A DNA stretch of 60,790 bases from Succinivibrionaceae bacterium (GTDB lineage Bacteria > Pseudomonadota > Gammaproteobacteria > Enterobacterales > Succinivibrionaceae), in assembly GCA_019420905.1 (NCBI GenBank), contig JAHZGH010000008.1, positions 1 through 60,790 of the forward strand, in the 5' to 3' direction. The position numbers were made by a program, and so were the translations under genes. Each line of letters opens with the position of its first letter. The stretch's first letter is position 1. Below, piece after piece: positions 42,058-50,983 of this stretch. Below the pieces are notes generated by a model. That model made no database searches. It was not told the DNA's origin and was given only the letters and a program-made list of their open reading frames with translations.

Positions 42058-44532
42058 TTATTTAGTTTCACTGCCAGTTTTACTGCCCTCTGAAACATCA
42101 AGCTCTTTAAGTTCCTTAGCTGCAGGAGAGAGAGGCATTACAACCGGATTGATATCATCATGATTAATTTCAAGATCGTCTAAATGCTTACTTAAGAGAT
42201 CTTCTAAATCATCATCATCTGTCTGATTAACATTAGAATTTTCTTCATCATTATTAATTGGCGTCATAACAGTACCATTAGCTACGAGCTCTGCTAAAGC
42301 GTGAGCCTGCATGCCTACAGATACATAACGATTAATAATAGTACGCATTGCCATAAGAAAATTTAAATACATCTCAGAAGAGTGCATAGATACACGCTGA
42401 GTACCGATAATATTAACCATATCTAATTGGCATTTATCAATACGGCGATTAATCTTTTTTACTCGTTTAACTAAATTCTCCACATTCTGAGCATTAGGAT
42501 CGCTTCCTACAGAATGAATAACCTCTGACATGCGCTCAAGACGCATCAACATCTCAATTAAGCTTCTCTTCATCACACCATCAAAAATAGTATGACGATT
42601 GGCAACATGATTTAACGCCTGATCAATAGTAAAGCGTAAAGTCTTTGATGCTTCACGAAGATTAGAAAATACTAAATAGAAGAAGAATTTTGCATCAGGA
42701 GTAGAATTACCATCATCCTTAGACATCTGAGAGAATGCATTCCCCCCGTCTAAAGACAATTTATAATAAGCGCTGCGCTCCTGAGAGATAGACTCTAATA
42801 CATATGTTGCTTTATTGCGTGTACGTCTTAGGTTAAGCTCATTATCCGCAAAGAAATACTGCATGCAATTGCGAAGGCATTCAATTTGCTTATCAAAATA
42901 TGCCGGAGTTGCCTTAGTTACAGAGCTTAAAATTTCCTTGTCGGTCTGAGCCTTTAAAACCTGAGAGGCAACATCTGCCTTAGACTTCTTAATAAAGTTA
43001 GTATAAATAATCAAAGCAATTACAGCCGGAACTAAGATTACAACTGCAATTTGACCTAAATTAAATAAGATAAATGCAATTAAGAAAGCATTCGTAAAGG
43101 CTGATATTCCAGTCAAAAACCATCCGGCAATTACAGTTACCACGCCTGAAATACGGAAGACAGCGCTCTCGCGATCCCATGCGCCGTCAGCAAAAGAGGA
43201 CCCCATTGCTACCATGAAGGTTACATATGTAGTGGAAAGCGGCAGCTTCAATGAGGTTGCAAAGGAAATCAGTGCAGAGGCTACAACTAAATTGACGCTT
43301 GCGCGAACATAATCAAAAGGCAAAGGAATTTGACCTTTAACTACCGGAAGCTTCTCATAACGTCTGGAAACTAATGATATTACTCCCTTAGGAGAGGCTT
43401 TATAAATCGTGCGCGAAACACCAAGGCCCATACGAGTAATTATTCGGCCCAAAGTCGAAGCGCCAAACTGCTCGCGAGATCCTGAGGCACTGGAAGATAA
43501 ATTAATGGAGGTCTGAACTACCTGCCGGGCTTTTTTAGAAATCCATAAGGTAACGCACATGATGAAGCCTGCCGTAAAAAGCCATCCTGTTCCTGTTAGG
43601 GAATCAGAGTTTAAGCAGTCCATCATAAAGCTATCGGCATCCACTCCAGAGACGACCCAATTTTCATAGGCATCTAAAGCAGCTAACGGTACGCCAACGA
43701 AATTTACCAGATCGTTTCCTGCAAAGGAGAATGCCAAAGCAAATGTGCCTGAAAGAATAATCAGCTTGAAAATATTCCAGCCGATCAAAGCCATAAATTG
43801 ACCTAAGATTGTATAGAAAATGAACATTCCCCACATTATAGAAGTGAGATTATTGTCCATAAAATCTAAAGCTTCCTTAGTCATAAAGGAGGCTCCATGA
43901 GCTCCCTTAATAAAAAGGAAATAGCTGATTGCTGTTAATGAGATACCTGTAAAGATGCCTCCTAAATAACGTACAGAAACTTTAAACTTAAAGCTAAATA
44001 GCAATCTGCAGATAAACTGAACAAGCATTCCTGAAATAAAAGCTATCACAACAGATAATAAGATAGCTGATACAATTGTAGCTGTACGATCTAATTTGAT
44101 ATATTCAAATATCTCGGAGAAGGACATCCCCATGTCGCTTATCTTATAAACAGAAGCAAAAGTTGCTGCGCCTAATAATTCAAAAATGATAGAAACTGTA
44201 GTTGAAGTAGGCAATCCAAAAGAATTGAAAATATTAAGCAAGATAACATCGCCTATAACTACAGCTGAGAAAATCAGCATAATCTCATAAAAGCTGAACA
44301 TCTGCGGCGATAGCATGCCTTTGCGAGCTACCTCCATCATTCCTGAGGAGAATGTAGCACCAATTAACACGCCGGCTGAAGCTACTAGCATAATTACAGC
44401 TAAAGGAACAATACGTGTACCGACAGCTGAATTTAGGAAGTTGCAAGCATCGTTACTAACACCGACAAACAAGTCAATTGCCGCTAAAAGCAACAGCATT
44501 ACAACCATTACAATGAATAATGACTCAAACAT
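42058..44532 (-). CDS. PiT-family inorganic phosphate transporter with large cytoplasmic domain
   Basis: An 824-residue protein. The N-terminal half has many membrane segments with the PiT signature DLFVGVSNDACNFLNSAVGT and its repeat-like FGLPTSTTVSIIFELLGA, and a second half SLKLPLSTTYVTFMVAMGSSFADGAWDRE. From about residue 520 a long helical cytoplasmic domain (about 300 residues) resembles PhoU-like regulators and ends in an acidic tail (QTDDDDLEDLLSKHLDDLE). Typical PiT proteins are about 500 residues, so this is the long version with a fused domain. Transport couples phosphate to protons or sodium. Confidence 0.9.
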   Translation of the reverse strand: MFESLFIVMVVMLLLLAAIDLFVGVSNDACNFLNSAVGTRIVPLAVIMLVASAGVLIGATFSSGMMEVARKGMLSPQMFSFYEIMLIFSAVVIGDVILLNIFNSFGLPTSTTVSIIFELLGAATFASVYKISDMGMSFSEIFEYIKLDRTATIVSAILLSVVIAFISGMLVQFICRLLFSFKFKVSVRYLGGIFTGISLTAISYFLFIKGAHGASFMTKEALDFMDNNLTSIMWGMFIFYTILGQFMALIGWNIFKLIILSGTFALAFSFAGNDLVNFVGVPLAALDAYENWVVSGVDADSFMMDCLNSDSLTGTGWLFTAGFIMCVTLWISKKARQVVQTSINLSSSASGSREQFGASTLGRIITRMGLGVSRTIYKASPKGVISLVSRRYEKLPVVKGQIPLPFDYVRASVNLVVASALISFATSLKLPLSTTYVTFMVAMGSSFADGAWDRESAVFRISGVVTVIAGWFLTGISAFTNAFLIAFILFNLGQIAVVILVPAVIALIIYTNFIKKSKADVASQVLKAQTDKEILSSVTKATPAYFDKQIECLRNCMQYFFADNELNLRRTRNKATYVLESISQERSAYYKLSLDGGNAFSQMSKDDGNSTPDAKFFFYLVFSNLREASKTLRFTIDQALNHVANRHTIFDGVMKRSLIEMLMRLERMSEVIHSVGSDPNAQNVENLVKRVKKINRRIDKCQLDMVNIIGTQRVSMHSSEMYLNFLMAMRTIINRYVSVGMQAHALAELVANGTVMTPINNDEENSNVNQTDDDDLEDLLSKHLDDLEINHDDINPVVMPLSPAAKELKELDVSEGSKTGSETK

Positions 44533-44888
44533 AGAGTGTCCCGTAGTGGATTAATTGTCATAGGGTCAAAATCAATTTTGGCCATAATAATTTTACATTT
44601 ATTTAACCAAATTTTTAAGTGCCGCTATTTTATCTAATATTTATTAAATATATGTTAAGTCTCATTTCCAAAAAAAATTTCTTTTAGCCAATCTCTCAAA
44701 AAGAAAAAATTTCATCCTAATTACTTTAATTTATTTTTTTAAACAAAATTTCTTAATTAAATCAAAGCTTGAGATATAACTAAAATTTTACTTTTTTGTG
44801 AGCAATGCGATATCTTTAACCATATATATAAAAGATATAATATCCATATTAAGAAATAACTATAATCTGCTTTTGAAAGGAACTGCTG
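44533..44888. other. divergent intergenic region between PiT gene and GntR/FCD gene
   Basis: About 350 AT-rich bases with the promoters of both divergent genes. TATATATAAAAGATATAATAT near 44823 is -10-like for the right-hand gene. No further gene or clear palindrome is seen. Confidence 0.45.
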
Positions 44889-45569
44889 ATGAAAAATGAA
44901 TTATTAAAAGAAAGCAATTTAAAAAAAGACATTGTTTATCGGCATATTAAACAGCTTATTGTCAGTTGTTATTTTCCGATGGGATCAAAATTATCCGAAA
45001 CCATTATTGAAAAGAAACTTCATGCAAATAAAGCTCCGATTCGAGATGCCTTAAAGCGCCTGCAGGCTGAAGGATTAGTAGAACGCCGCCCTAAAAGCGG
45101 AACCTACGTCTTTTCCTTAAGCAACCAAGATCTAATTGATCTTTTAAACTTCAGATTCGTCATTGAATCTCAAGCAACCATTCTGTCTTTCGATAAGCAC
45201 CCGCAAAAGCTTATAAGCGAGCTTGAAGCTGTTTTAGATATGATGAAGCGAGACCTTAAAACAAATAATATACGTGATTATTTAGACCAGGACTCAAACT
45301 TTCATCAAACATTAGTTTCGCAATGTGATAACAGATATTTTATTGAATCTTATAAATTAGTATCTGCTGTAATGGATACGGCTCGTAATTTTTTAGGTAA
45401 TAATGTTGCCCATCTGCATAGATCTGTAATTCAGCATGAAGATATTTTAAATGCTATAAAAAGTTTAGATATAGGAAAAGTTGTCGAGCTTTTACGCGAA
45501 CATATTCTTCCTGATTACGGAGCATATTGGAAGGGCTCTAATTTAAATGGCATCATTACAAAAAAATAA
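44889..45569 (+). CDS. GntR-family transcriptional regulator, FCD (FadR-like) subfamily
   Basis: A 226-residue regulator with an N-terminal winged helix (DIVYRHIKQLIVSCYFPMGS, KAPIRDALKRLQAEGLVERR, SGTYVFS) and an all-helical C-terminal FCD ligand domain (FRFVIESQATILS, DSNFHQTLVSQCDNRY, RSVIQHEDILNAI). The FCD metal/ligand histidines (FHQ, QHEDIL, and REHI near 200) are visible. AAAGGAACTGCTG precedes the ATG. The gene points toward three tandem transporter genes that start 166 bases downstream, which are its likely targets. Such regulators usually respond to organic acids. Confidence 0.87.
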   Translation: MKNELLKESNLKKDIVYRHIKQLIVSCYFPMGSKLSETIIEKKLHANKAPIRDALKRLQAEGLVERRPKSGTYVFSLSNQDLIDLLNFRFVIESQATILSFDKHPQKLISELEAVLDMMKRDLKTNNIRDYLDQDSNFHQTLVSQCDNRYFIESYKLVSAVMDTARNFLGNNVAHLHRSVIQHEDILNAIKSLDIGKVVELLREHILPDYGAYWKGSNLNGIITKK

Positions 45570-45700
45570 GCAAAATATTTTAGGATATGATAAACAACAT
45601 TTATATTTTAGAGTTTTTTGTTTAAATATAAGCTTTATAATATATATCTAATATAAAAATTACTATGAAAAAGTTTAAAATTTATATTATCTGACATACT

Positions 45701-45738
45701 AGGAGGAGGACAGCTTTTCTCTCAAAGAAAGGCTGATG
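45701..45738 (+). promoter_or_regulatory. ribosome binding site separated from its start codon by a hairpin
   Basis: AGGAGGAGG at 45701-45709 is the strongest Shine-Dalgarno sequence nearby, but it lies 26 bases before the ATG at 45736. The spacer 45712-45734 folds into a 9-bp stem (AGCTTTTCT / AGAAAGGCT, one G-T pair) with a 5-base loop. Folding would bring the ribosome binding site to within about three unpaired bases of the ATG. The arrangement resembles known helix-bridged ribosome binding sites. Confidence 0.6.
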
Positions 45739-46626
45739 CCTGTTTTTTTAATGGATCTTGAATATTTAGGCTTAGCTCTAGGCTTTTTCGGTGCCTGCTC
45801 GCAGGCTGCTAACTACGCCTTCACAAAAGACTGTGTAGAAAAATATCATTTGCAAGGAATAAGGCAGCTTATTGCTGTACACATATTAATGTTTGCTATG
45901 GTAATTATTCCATTCTTTGTTTTTGAATATTGGCGTTTTTTTAGCCTGCAAACTGTAATTTATTGTCTATGCATAATCATTCCTTATCTTTTAGCTCAAT
46001 ATCTTATGATAAGAGCTCTAACTATTGCAGACAGTTCCATAATCTCCCCCCTGCTCACCATAAAAGTTCCAATTCTAGCCCTAATATCAGTACTTTGTTT
46101 TGAGCAGACTTTTAGTCACTTACAGCTGTTATGCGTAACAGTTATTATCTGTCTTGGATTTTATTTCTCATCTCTATCGGGACAAATAAAACTAGGACCT
46201 CTATGCCTAATTGCGCTAGCCTGTACCTGTTTCTCAACCTCTGATATTGCTATGACTTTATTCATGAAAACTTTGCCTGCCACAAGATTTCATCAAATCT
46301 CTGCAGGTATTGCCTATGAATATTTTGCTTGTGCTGTCTTTGCCTTACCTTTAATGTTCTACAAGCCTTTAAATATTCATACAAAAGAGGTTTGGCAGAC
46401 TAAATGGATCGGCCTTGCATGGATGCTCAGTATGATAGGCATTGTAGGCTGTTTTAACCTTGCAGGAGTTGTGGAAGGAAATATTATTCAAACTCTGCGC
46501 TCTGTTATCGGTGTTATCATTGCCTACCTTTTTTATAGACAATATATTCACGATCACAGTACCTTTAAAAAGAAAATGGGCATTGCCATCGGCATGTTCA
46601 TTGCAGTAACTGTATATTATTTATAG
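45736..46626 (+). CDS. EamA/DMT-family transporter, paralogue 1
   Basis: A 296-residue integral membrane protein with about ten helices. It is paralogous to the next two genes: GFFGACSQAANYAFTKDC, RGIRQL-like QGIRQLIAVH, IRALTIADSSIISPLLTIK and the final NLAGVVEGNIIQTLRSVIG-VIIAYLFYRQYI are shared. EamA proteins export or import small metabolites. The start at 45736 is favoured by the hairpin-linked ribosome binding site; Met at 45751 is where the paralogues begin, but it lacks a ribosome binding site. Substrate unknown. Confidence 0.85.
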   Translation: MPVFLMDLEYLGLALGFFGACSQAANYAFTKDCVEKYHLQGIRQLIAVHILMFAMVIIPFFVFEYWRFFSLQTVIYCLCIIIPYLLAQYLMIRALTIADSSIISPLLTIKVPILALISVLCFEQTFSHLQLLCVTVIICLGFYFSSLSGQIKLGPLCLIALACTCFSTSDIAMTLFMKTLPATRFHQISAGIAYEYFACAVFALPLMFYKPLNIHTKEVWQTKWIGLAWMLSMIGIVGCFNLAGVVEGNIIQTLRSVIGVIIAYLFYRQYIHDHSTFKKKMGIAIGMFIAVTVYYL

Positions 46627-46643
46627 GCTTGCGGATCTAAAAT

Positions 46644-47522
46644 ATGAGTTTAGAACATATTGGCATTTTTTTAGGCTTCTTTGGAGCTGTTTTTCAAGCC
46701 TTTAACTATGCTTTTACTAAAGATTGTGCAGAAAAATATAAATTAAGAGGATTAAGACAATTAGTCTGTGTTCATCTTGGATTATTTATCTTAGTTCTAT
46801 TTCCTTTCTTTTATTTTAATCTAATAGAGCATATCTCCTTAGAACTGATATTTGATACGCTCTGGGCCTCTGTCCCCTACTTAGTGGCACAATACCTGAC
46901 AATCATTACGCTTACTATGACTGACAGTTCAATTTTCTCGCCGCTGTTAGCTATAAAAATTCCTGTTTTAGCAATCATAGCCCTATTATTCTTAGATCAA
47001 GTCTTTACGATAAATCAGATCATAGCTATTGGCGCTATCATTTTATTAGGAGTTTATTTCTCATCAATATCAGGAAAAATCAAGCTCATACCTTTAATTT
47101 TAATTACTGTCATATGTTTTATGTATGCAGTATCAGATCTTGGCATGGCTGAATTTATGCGCGACTGGCCTGAAAATAATCGCGCTATGGCTATCTGCGG
47201 CTGTATTTGTTATCAATTTATTTTCTGCGGCGTCATCGCTATGCCATTTATGAAAATTCCTCGTTTTCATTTAAAGCTTAACAATATCTATCAAACCAAA
47301 AATATCGCCTTAGCCTGGATGTCCTCAGACATTTTTTTTGTGATTTGTTTTAATTTTGCAGGCGTAGTTGAAACATCCATTGTACAGTCTTTACGCAGCG
47401 TCTTAGGAGTAATCATTGCTTATATTTTTTACAGAAAATACATCCGTGATGAAAACACCTTTAAACGCAAAATGATCGTAGCTATACTCATGATCATTTT
47501 TGTAATAACTTTCTACCTTTGA
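46644..47522 (+). CDS. EamA/DMT-family transporter, paralogue 2
   Basis: A 292-residue membrane protein, second of the three tandem paralogues (MSLEHIGIFLGFFGAVFQAF, NYAFTKDCAEKYKLRGLRQL). It starts 17 bases after paralogue 1. Compared with the others it differs most in the middle helices, for example ITLTMTDSSIFSPLLAIK and YAVSDLGMAEFMRDW. It has VVETSIVQSLRS where the others have VVEGNIIQ, so substrate preference may have shifted. The absence of any enzyme gene gives no substrate hint. Confidence 0.85.
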   Translation: MSLEHIGIFLGFFGAVFQAFNYAFTKDCAEKYKLRGLRQLVCVHLGLFILVLFPFFYFNLIEHISLELIFDTLWASVPYLVAQYLTIITLTMTDSSIFSPLLAIKIPVLAIIALLFLDQVFTINQIIAIGAIILLGVYFSSISGKIKLIPLILITVICFMYAVSDLGMAEFMRDWPENNRAMAICGCICYQFIFCGVIAMPFMKIPRFHLKLNNIYQTKNIALAWMSSDIFFVICFNFAGVVETSIVQSLRSVLGVIIAYIFYRKYIRDENTFKRKMIVAILMIIFVITFYL

Positions 47523-47534
47523 TAGGCCTTTATT

Positions 47535-48410
47535 ATGAGTCTTGAACAGTTCGGTATTCTTTTAGGCTTTGCTGGAGCTTTATGTAATGCTCTAAATTAC
47601 GCCTTTTCTAAAGACTGTGTAGAAAAATATAATCTGCGTGGAATCCGACAATTAATTGTGGTGCATGTAACTTTTTTTATTATCATGCTTCCGTCTTTAA
47701 TTTTTACTGAGCTTTATAAAAATTTTTCATTAGAAATATTGATCAACACTATATATATAATAATTCCTTATATTATTGCTCAGTATTTAATCATAAGACT
47801 TTTAACGGCCACTGACAGTTCGGTAGTCTCTCCGCTGCTAACCTTAAAGATTCCTGTAGTTGCCTCTATAAGTTTTATCCTTTCTGGACAAATTTTTTCT
47901 CCGCAGCAAATATTTGCAATTGTAATGATAATTCTCTTAGGCTTCTATTTTTCTTCCCTATCAGGACGGATTAAATTGATGCCTCTGCTGATTATGATAT
48001 GCATTTGTACAGGATATGCCTTTGCAGATTATGCTACAGTACATTTTATGAAAAATTATCCAGGCAGCAATATTGATAAAGCCTTAGCCTGTATTTGCTG
48101 GCAATATGTCATTGGCGGATTTATAGCCTTGCCATTGATGTGCTTAAAAAAATCAAAACTTAAGGCTATTCATATTTGGCAGGGAAAAAGCGTATCGCTC
48201 TCCTGGCTTTTAGGGACCTTCTGCTGGGTAGGCTGCTTCTATTTTGCAGGTGTTGTAGAGGGTAATATCATACAATCCCTGCGCTGTGTAATCGGCGTAT
48301 TAATCGCTTATGCCTTTTTTAGAAAATACATTAAAGATCCCAACACCTTTAAAAAGAAATTAGTAATTGCAGCTTTGATGTTTACAGCTGTATTTATCTA
48401 TTACATCTGA
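47535..48410 (+). CDS. EamA/DMT-family transporter, paralogue 3
   Basis: A 291-residue membrane protein, third of the set (MSLEQFGILLGFAGALCNAL, NYAFSKDCVEKYNLRGIRQL). It starts 12 bases after paralogue 2, so all three are one transcript. It shares TDSSVVSPLLTLKIPVVASI and YFAGVVEGNIIQSLRCVIGV with paralogue 1. Conserved sequence and length suggest all three are functional. A bidirectional terminator follows. Confidence 0.85.
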   Translation: MSLEQFGILLGFAGALCNALNYAFSKDCVEKYNLRGIRQLIVVHVTFFIIMLPSLIFTELYKNFSLEILINTIYIIIPYIIAQYLIIRLLTATDSSVVSPLLTLKIPVVASISFILSGQIFSPQQIFAIVMIILLGFYFSSLSGRIKLMPLLIMICICTGYAFADYATVHFMKNYPGSNIDKALACICWQYVIGGFIALPLMCLKKSKLKAIHIWQGKSVSLSWLLGTFCWVGCFYFAGVVEGNIIQSLRCVIGVLIAYAFFRKYIKDPNTFKKKLVIAALMFTAVFIYYI

Positions 48411-48420
48411 TGCTATACTT

Positions 48421-48457
48421 AAAAGCCTCTTGGCCTAAATAGGCAAAGAGGCTTTTT
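48421..48457. terminator. bidirectional terminator between transporter genes and corA
   Basis: An outer stem AAAAGCCTCTT / AAGAGGCTTTT encloses an inner GCC-TAAATA-GGC, followed by a T-run on both strands. It separates the convergent EamA and corA transcripts. Confidence 0.85.
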
Positions 48458-48484
48458 TTAGCATAATATCAGCTCTAACTATAA

Positions 48485-49432
48485 TTAAAGCCAGCCCTTC
48501 TTCTTAAAGAAAAGATAGGTTACTAAAGCCGAAAGAATCATCATACCGATGGATAGAGGATATCCCCACTGCCACTCGACCTCTGGCATAAATTTAAAAT
48601 TCATACCATAAACAGAGGCGATCCAGGTAGGCGGCATAAAGACTACCGCCGCAACCGAGAAGATCTTTATGATCTTATTCTGCTTATGGTTGGTATATCC
48701 CATTGAAGATTCTAGCTGGAAATTTATCTTATTTGACAAAAACTGAGTATGCGGCAAAATTGATTCGATATCGTTTAAAACCTCATCTATACTGCGGTTT
48801 TGTCTGTCATCCAAAATACTTTCAAAAGTTTTCTTAATAAAACGTAATGCTCGCCTGGTATCATACAAAGCCTGTAAGATCTGGCTGTTTAACTCTTCCT
48901 GATTGATAAGCTCCTTCAAAGTCTGCTCTACATGATCTTCATCTGTAATCTGCTCTGCAGTATCATCCAAGGTACTGTAAGCATCCTCTATTAAATCTGA
49001 TAGCTGATCAACTTTAAGATCCTGAAGCTCAAGTAAAATATCTAAAGAAGATCTTAAATTTACTTTATGATGGCGGATGTAATAACGCAATAATCTGACA
49101 ATGGAGACATCTTCTTCCCTAAAAGATATCAATAGATTTTTACGCATAGTAAATGACATATTAACGCCGCGGGTTTCATTAGCTAAGCGCTGCGGAAACA
49201 AGGACAAAATATGTACGCCATCAGGTCCTACTCTAAAACGAGATGAGGATTCAATATCATCCATCTCGTCTTCCTCAGGAACATCTTCTACGAAAAGTTT
49301 TTCAAGCCAATCACGCTCCTCTTCATCAGGCTGATTAACATCGAGCCAGATTACATCTGATGGTAAAGGATCGCCTGGTTGTACTGGTTTTAAGGTGAGT
49401 TCATCGTCGTCAAGACGGCAAGCTGTAATCAT
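48485..49432 (-). CDS. corA: magnesium/cobalt transporter CorA
   Basis: A 315-residue protein, E. coli-like in length. A large acidic cytoplasmic N-terminal domain (PEEDEMDDIESSSRFRVGPD, ITDEDHVEQTLKELINQEEL) is followed by two membrane helices at the C-terminus with the pore motif YGMNF in ASVYGMNFKFMPEVEWQWGYP. It ends in basic residues FFKKKGWL. CorA forms a pentamer importing Mg2+. It is a single gene with its promoter in the 268-base gap to thrC. Confidence 0.95.
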   Translation of the reverse strand: MITACRLDDDELTLKPVQPGDPLPSDVIWLDVNQPDEEERDWLEKLFVEDVPEEDEMDDIESSSRFRVGPDGVHILSLFPQRLANETRGVNMSFTMRKNLLISFREEDVSIVRLLRYYIRHHKVNLRSSLDILLELQDLKVDQLSDLIEDAYSTLDDTAEQITDEDHVEQTLKELINQEELNSQILQALYDTRRALRFIKKTFESILDDRQNRSIDEVLNDIESILPHTQFLSNKINFQLESSMGYTNHKQNKIIKIFSVAAVVFMPPTWIASVYGMNFKFMPEVEWQWGYPLSIGMMILSALVTYLFFKKKGWL

Positions 49433-49670
49433 AATAATCTCCCGTTCACAGTACTTTTAGAGAGCACTGATATAGATGGCGGCAGGTTGAAAACTGCACG
49501 GGAGCGTATCTTTAAATACGCATCATACATAAAAGGTCAAAATTATTTTGTGTGTATTTTTTCACAAATTAAGCACTAATGCTATATAAAATTTACCCCT
49601 TTAGGAAAAATTTTAGAATTTAAAGATCATTTAAAGAATAATTTGCAGAAATTTAACTTTAAAACAAAAA

Positions 49671-49697
49671 AAATCCCAGGCTAACCTGGGATTTTTT
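49671..49697. terminator. terminator after the thr operon
   Basis: AAATCCCAGG / CCTGGGATTT with loop CTAA, A-run left and T-run right. It lies just after the thrC stop on the minus strand and could act in both directions. Confidence 0.85.
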
Positions 49698-49700
49698 AAA

Positions 49701-50978
49701 CTATTTTACGGCATCTAAAACATACTGCTTTAGAGTTTCATAGCAAGGTTTTAAAGTAACTGCCTGCAGAGGCATGGCCTCGCGCTTCTTTAAAGCCTCA
49801 GGTAACGGCAGATCTATACCTAAAGTCTCATCTACAACTTCCTTAAACTTAGCAGGATGAGCTGTACCCAAGAAAATACCAGTCTCTCCAGATTTTAAGT
49901 TATCAGCTAAAGTCTGATAAGCAATAGCTGCATGCGGCTCTAAAATATAACCTGTACGGCTATATAGATCGCGCATAGTCTTACGAGTTTCATCATCACT
50001 CATAGAACCGTAATCAAAATCCTCAAAAGACCAATTATTCATCTTAACTAAAGCTTCTACTCGCGGCCAATTATTAGGACGAGAAATATCCATAGCATTA
50101 GATAAAGTTGCAACAGTCTTATGTGGATCCCAAGTGCCGCTAGCTAAATACCTAGGTACAGTATCATTAGCATTACAGGAGATAACAAAACGGCATTTAA
50201 GACCTAAAGTCTTAGCGATAAGTCCTGCTGTGATATTGCCAAAATTGCCGCAAGGAACAGAGAAGACTACTCCGTTACGCTTGTCTTCCGGCAATTGAGC
50301 AACTGCCTCAAAGTAATAGCAAACCTGAGCTAAAAGACGGCTTACATTGATAGAATTTGCAGAATTAAGGCCTACAGTCTGCTTAAATTCTGCATCATCA
50401 AAAGCAGTCTTCACTAAATCCTGACATTCATCAAAAATGCCAGAAATACGTACAGCTTTAATATTGCCGCCTAAGGTTGCAATTAACTTCTCCTGTAAAG
50501 CAGAAATCTTTCCATCAGGATAAAGCACGACTACATCGATGCCCTTTTGTCCATAAAAAGCATCAGCAACAGCAGCTCCGGTATCACCAGATGTTGCCGT
50601 TAAAATCGTAAGTTTGTGATCGCCTCTGATAGAGCCTAGAACGCGCGCCATAAAGCGAGCTCCGAAATCTTTAAAAGCTAAGGTTGGGCCATGGAAGAGC
50701 TCTAAGGCAAAGATATTCTCATCTGCCTTAACCAAAGGAGCTTTAAAGGTAAAAGCATCAGCAATAATACTGTCTAAATTTTCAATTTCATCGCCAATCA
50801 AGTGTCTTAAAATCTTTTGAGAACGCTCAACTAAGGATAAATTCAATAATTCATCAATATTAGCTAAAGGCTCAATTTTATCAGGAAAGAATAAGCCCTG
50901 ATCGTGACCGATACCCTTAACTACCGCCTGTGCAAAACTGACGGACTCGTTATGATCTTTAAGATTGTAAAGTTGCAT
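49701..50978 (-). CDS. thrC: threonine synthase
   Basis: A 425-residue PLP enzyme turning O-phosphohomoserine into threonine, the last step of the pathway. The PLP lysine is in FHGPTLAFKDFGARFM (about residue 107); ILTATSGDTGAAVADAF and SVPCGNFGNITAGL bind phosphate and cofactor. Length equals E. coli ThrC (428). It starts five bases after thrB and is the last gene of the thrABC operon. Confidence 0.95.
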   Translation of the reverse strand: MQLYNLKDHNESVSFAQAVVKGIGHDQGLFFPDKIEPLANIDELLNLSLVERSQKILRHLIGDEIENLDSIIADAFTFKAPLVKADENIFALELFHGPTLAFKDFGARFMARVLGSIRGDHKLTILTATSGDTGAAVADAFYGQKGIDVVVLYPDGKISALQEKLIATLGGNIKAVRISGIFDECQDLVKTAFDDAEFKQTVGLNSANSINVSRLLAQVCYYFEAVAQLPEDKRNGVVFSVPCGNFGNITAGLIAKTLGLKCRFVISCNANDTVPRYLASGTWDPHKTVATLSNAMDISRPNNWPRVEALVKMNNWSFEDFDYGSMSDDETRKTMRDLYSRTGYILEPHAAIAYQTLADNLKSGETGIFLGTAHPAKFKEVVDETLGIDLPLPEALKKREAMPLQAVTLKPCYETLKQYVLDAVK

Positions 50979-50983
50979 TCGTA

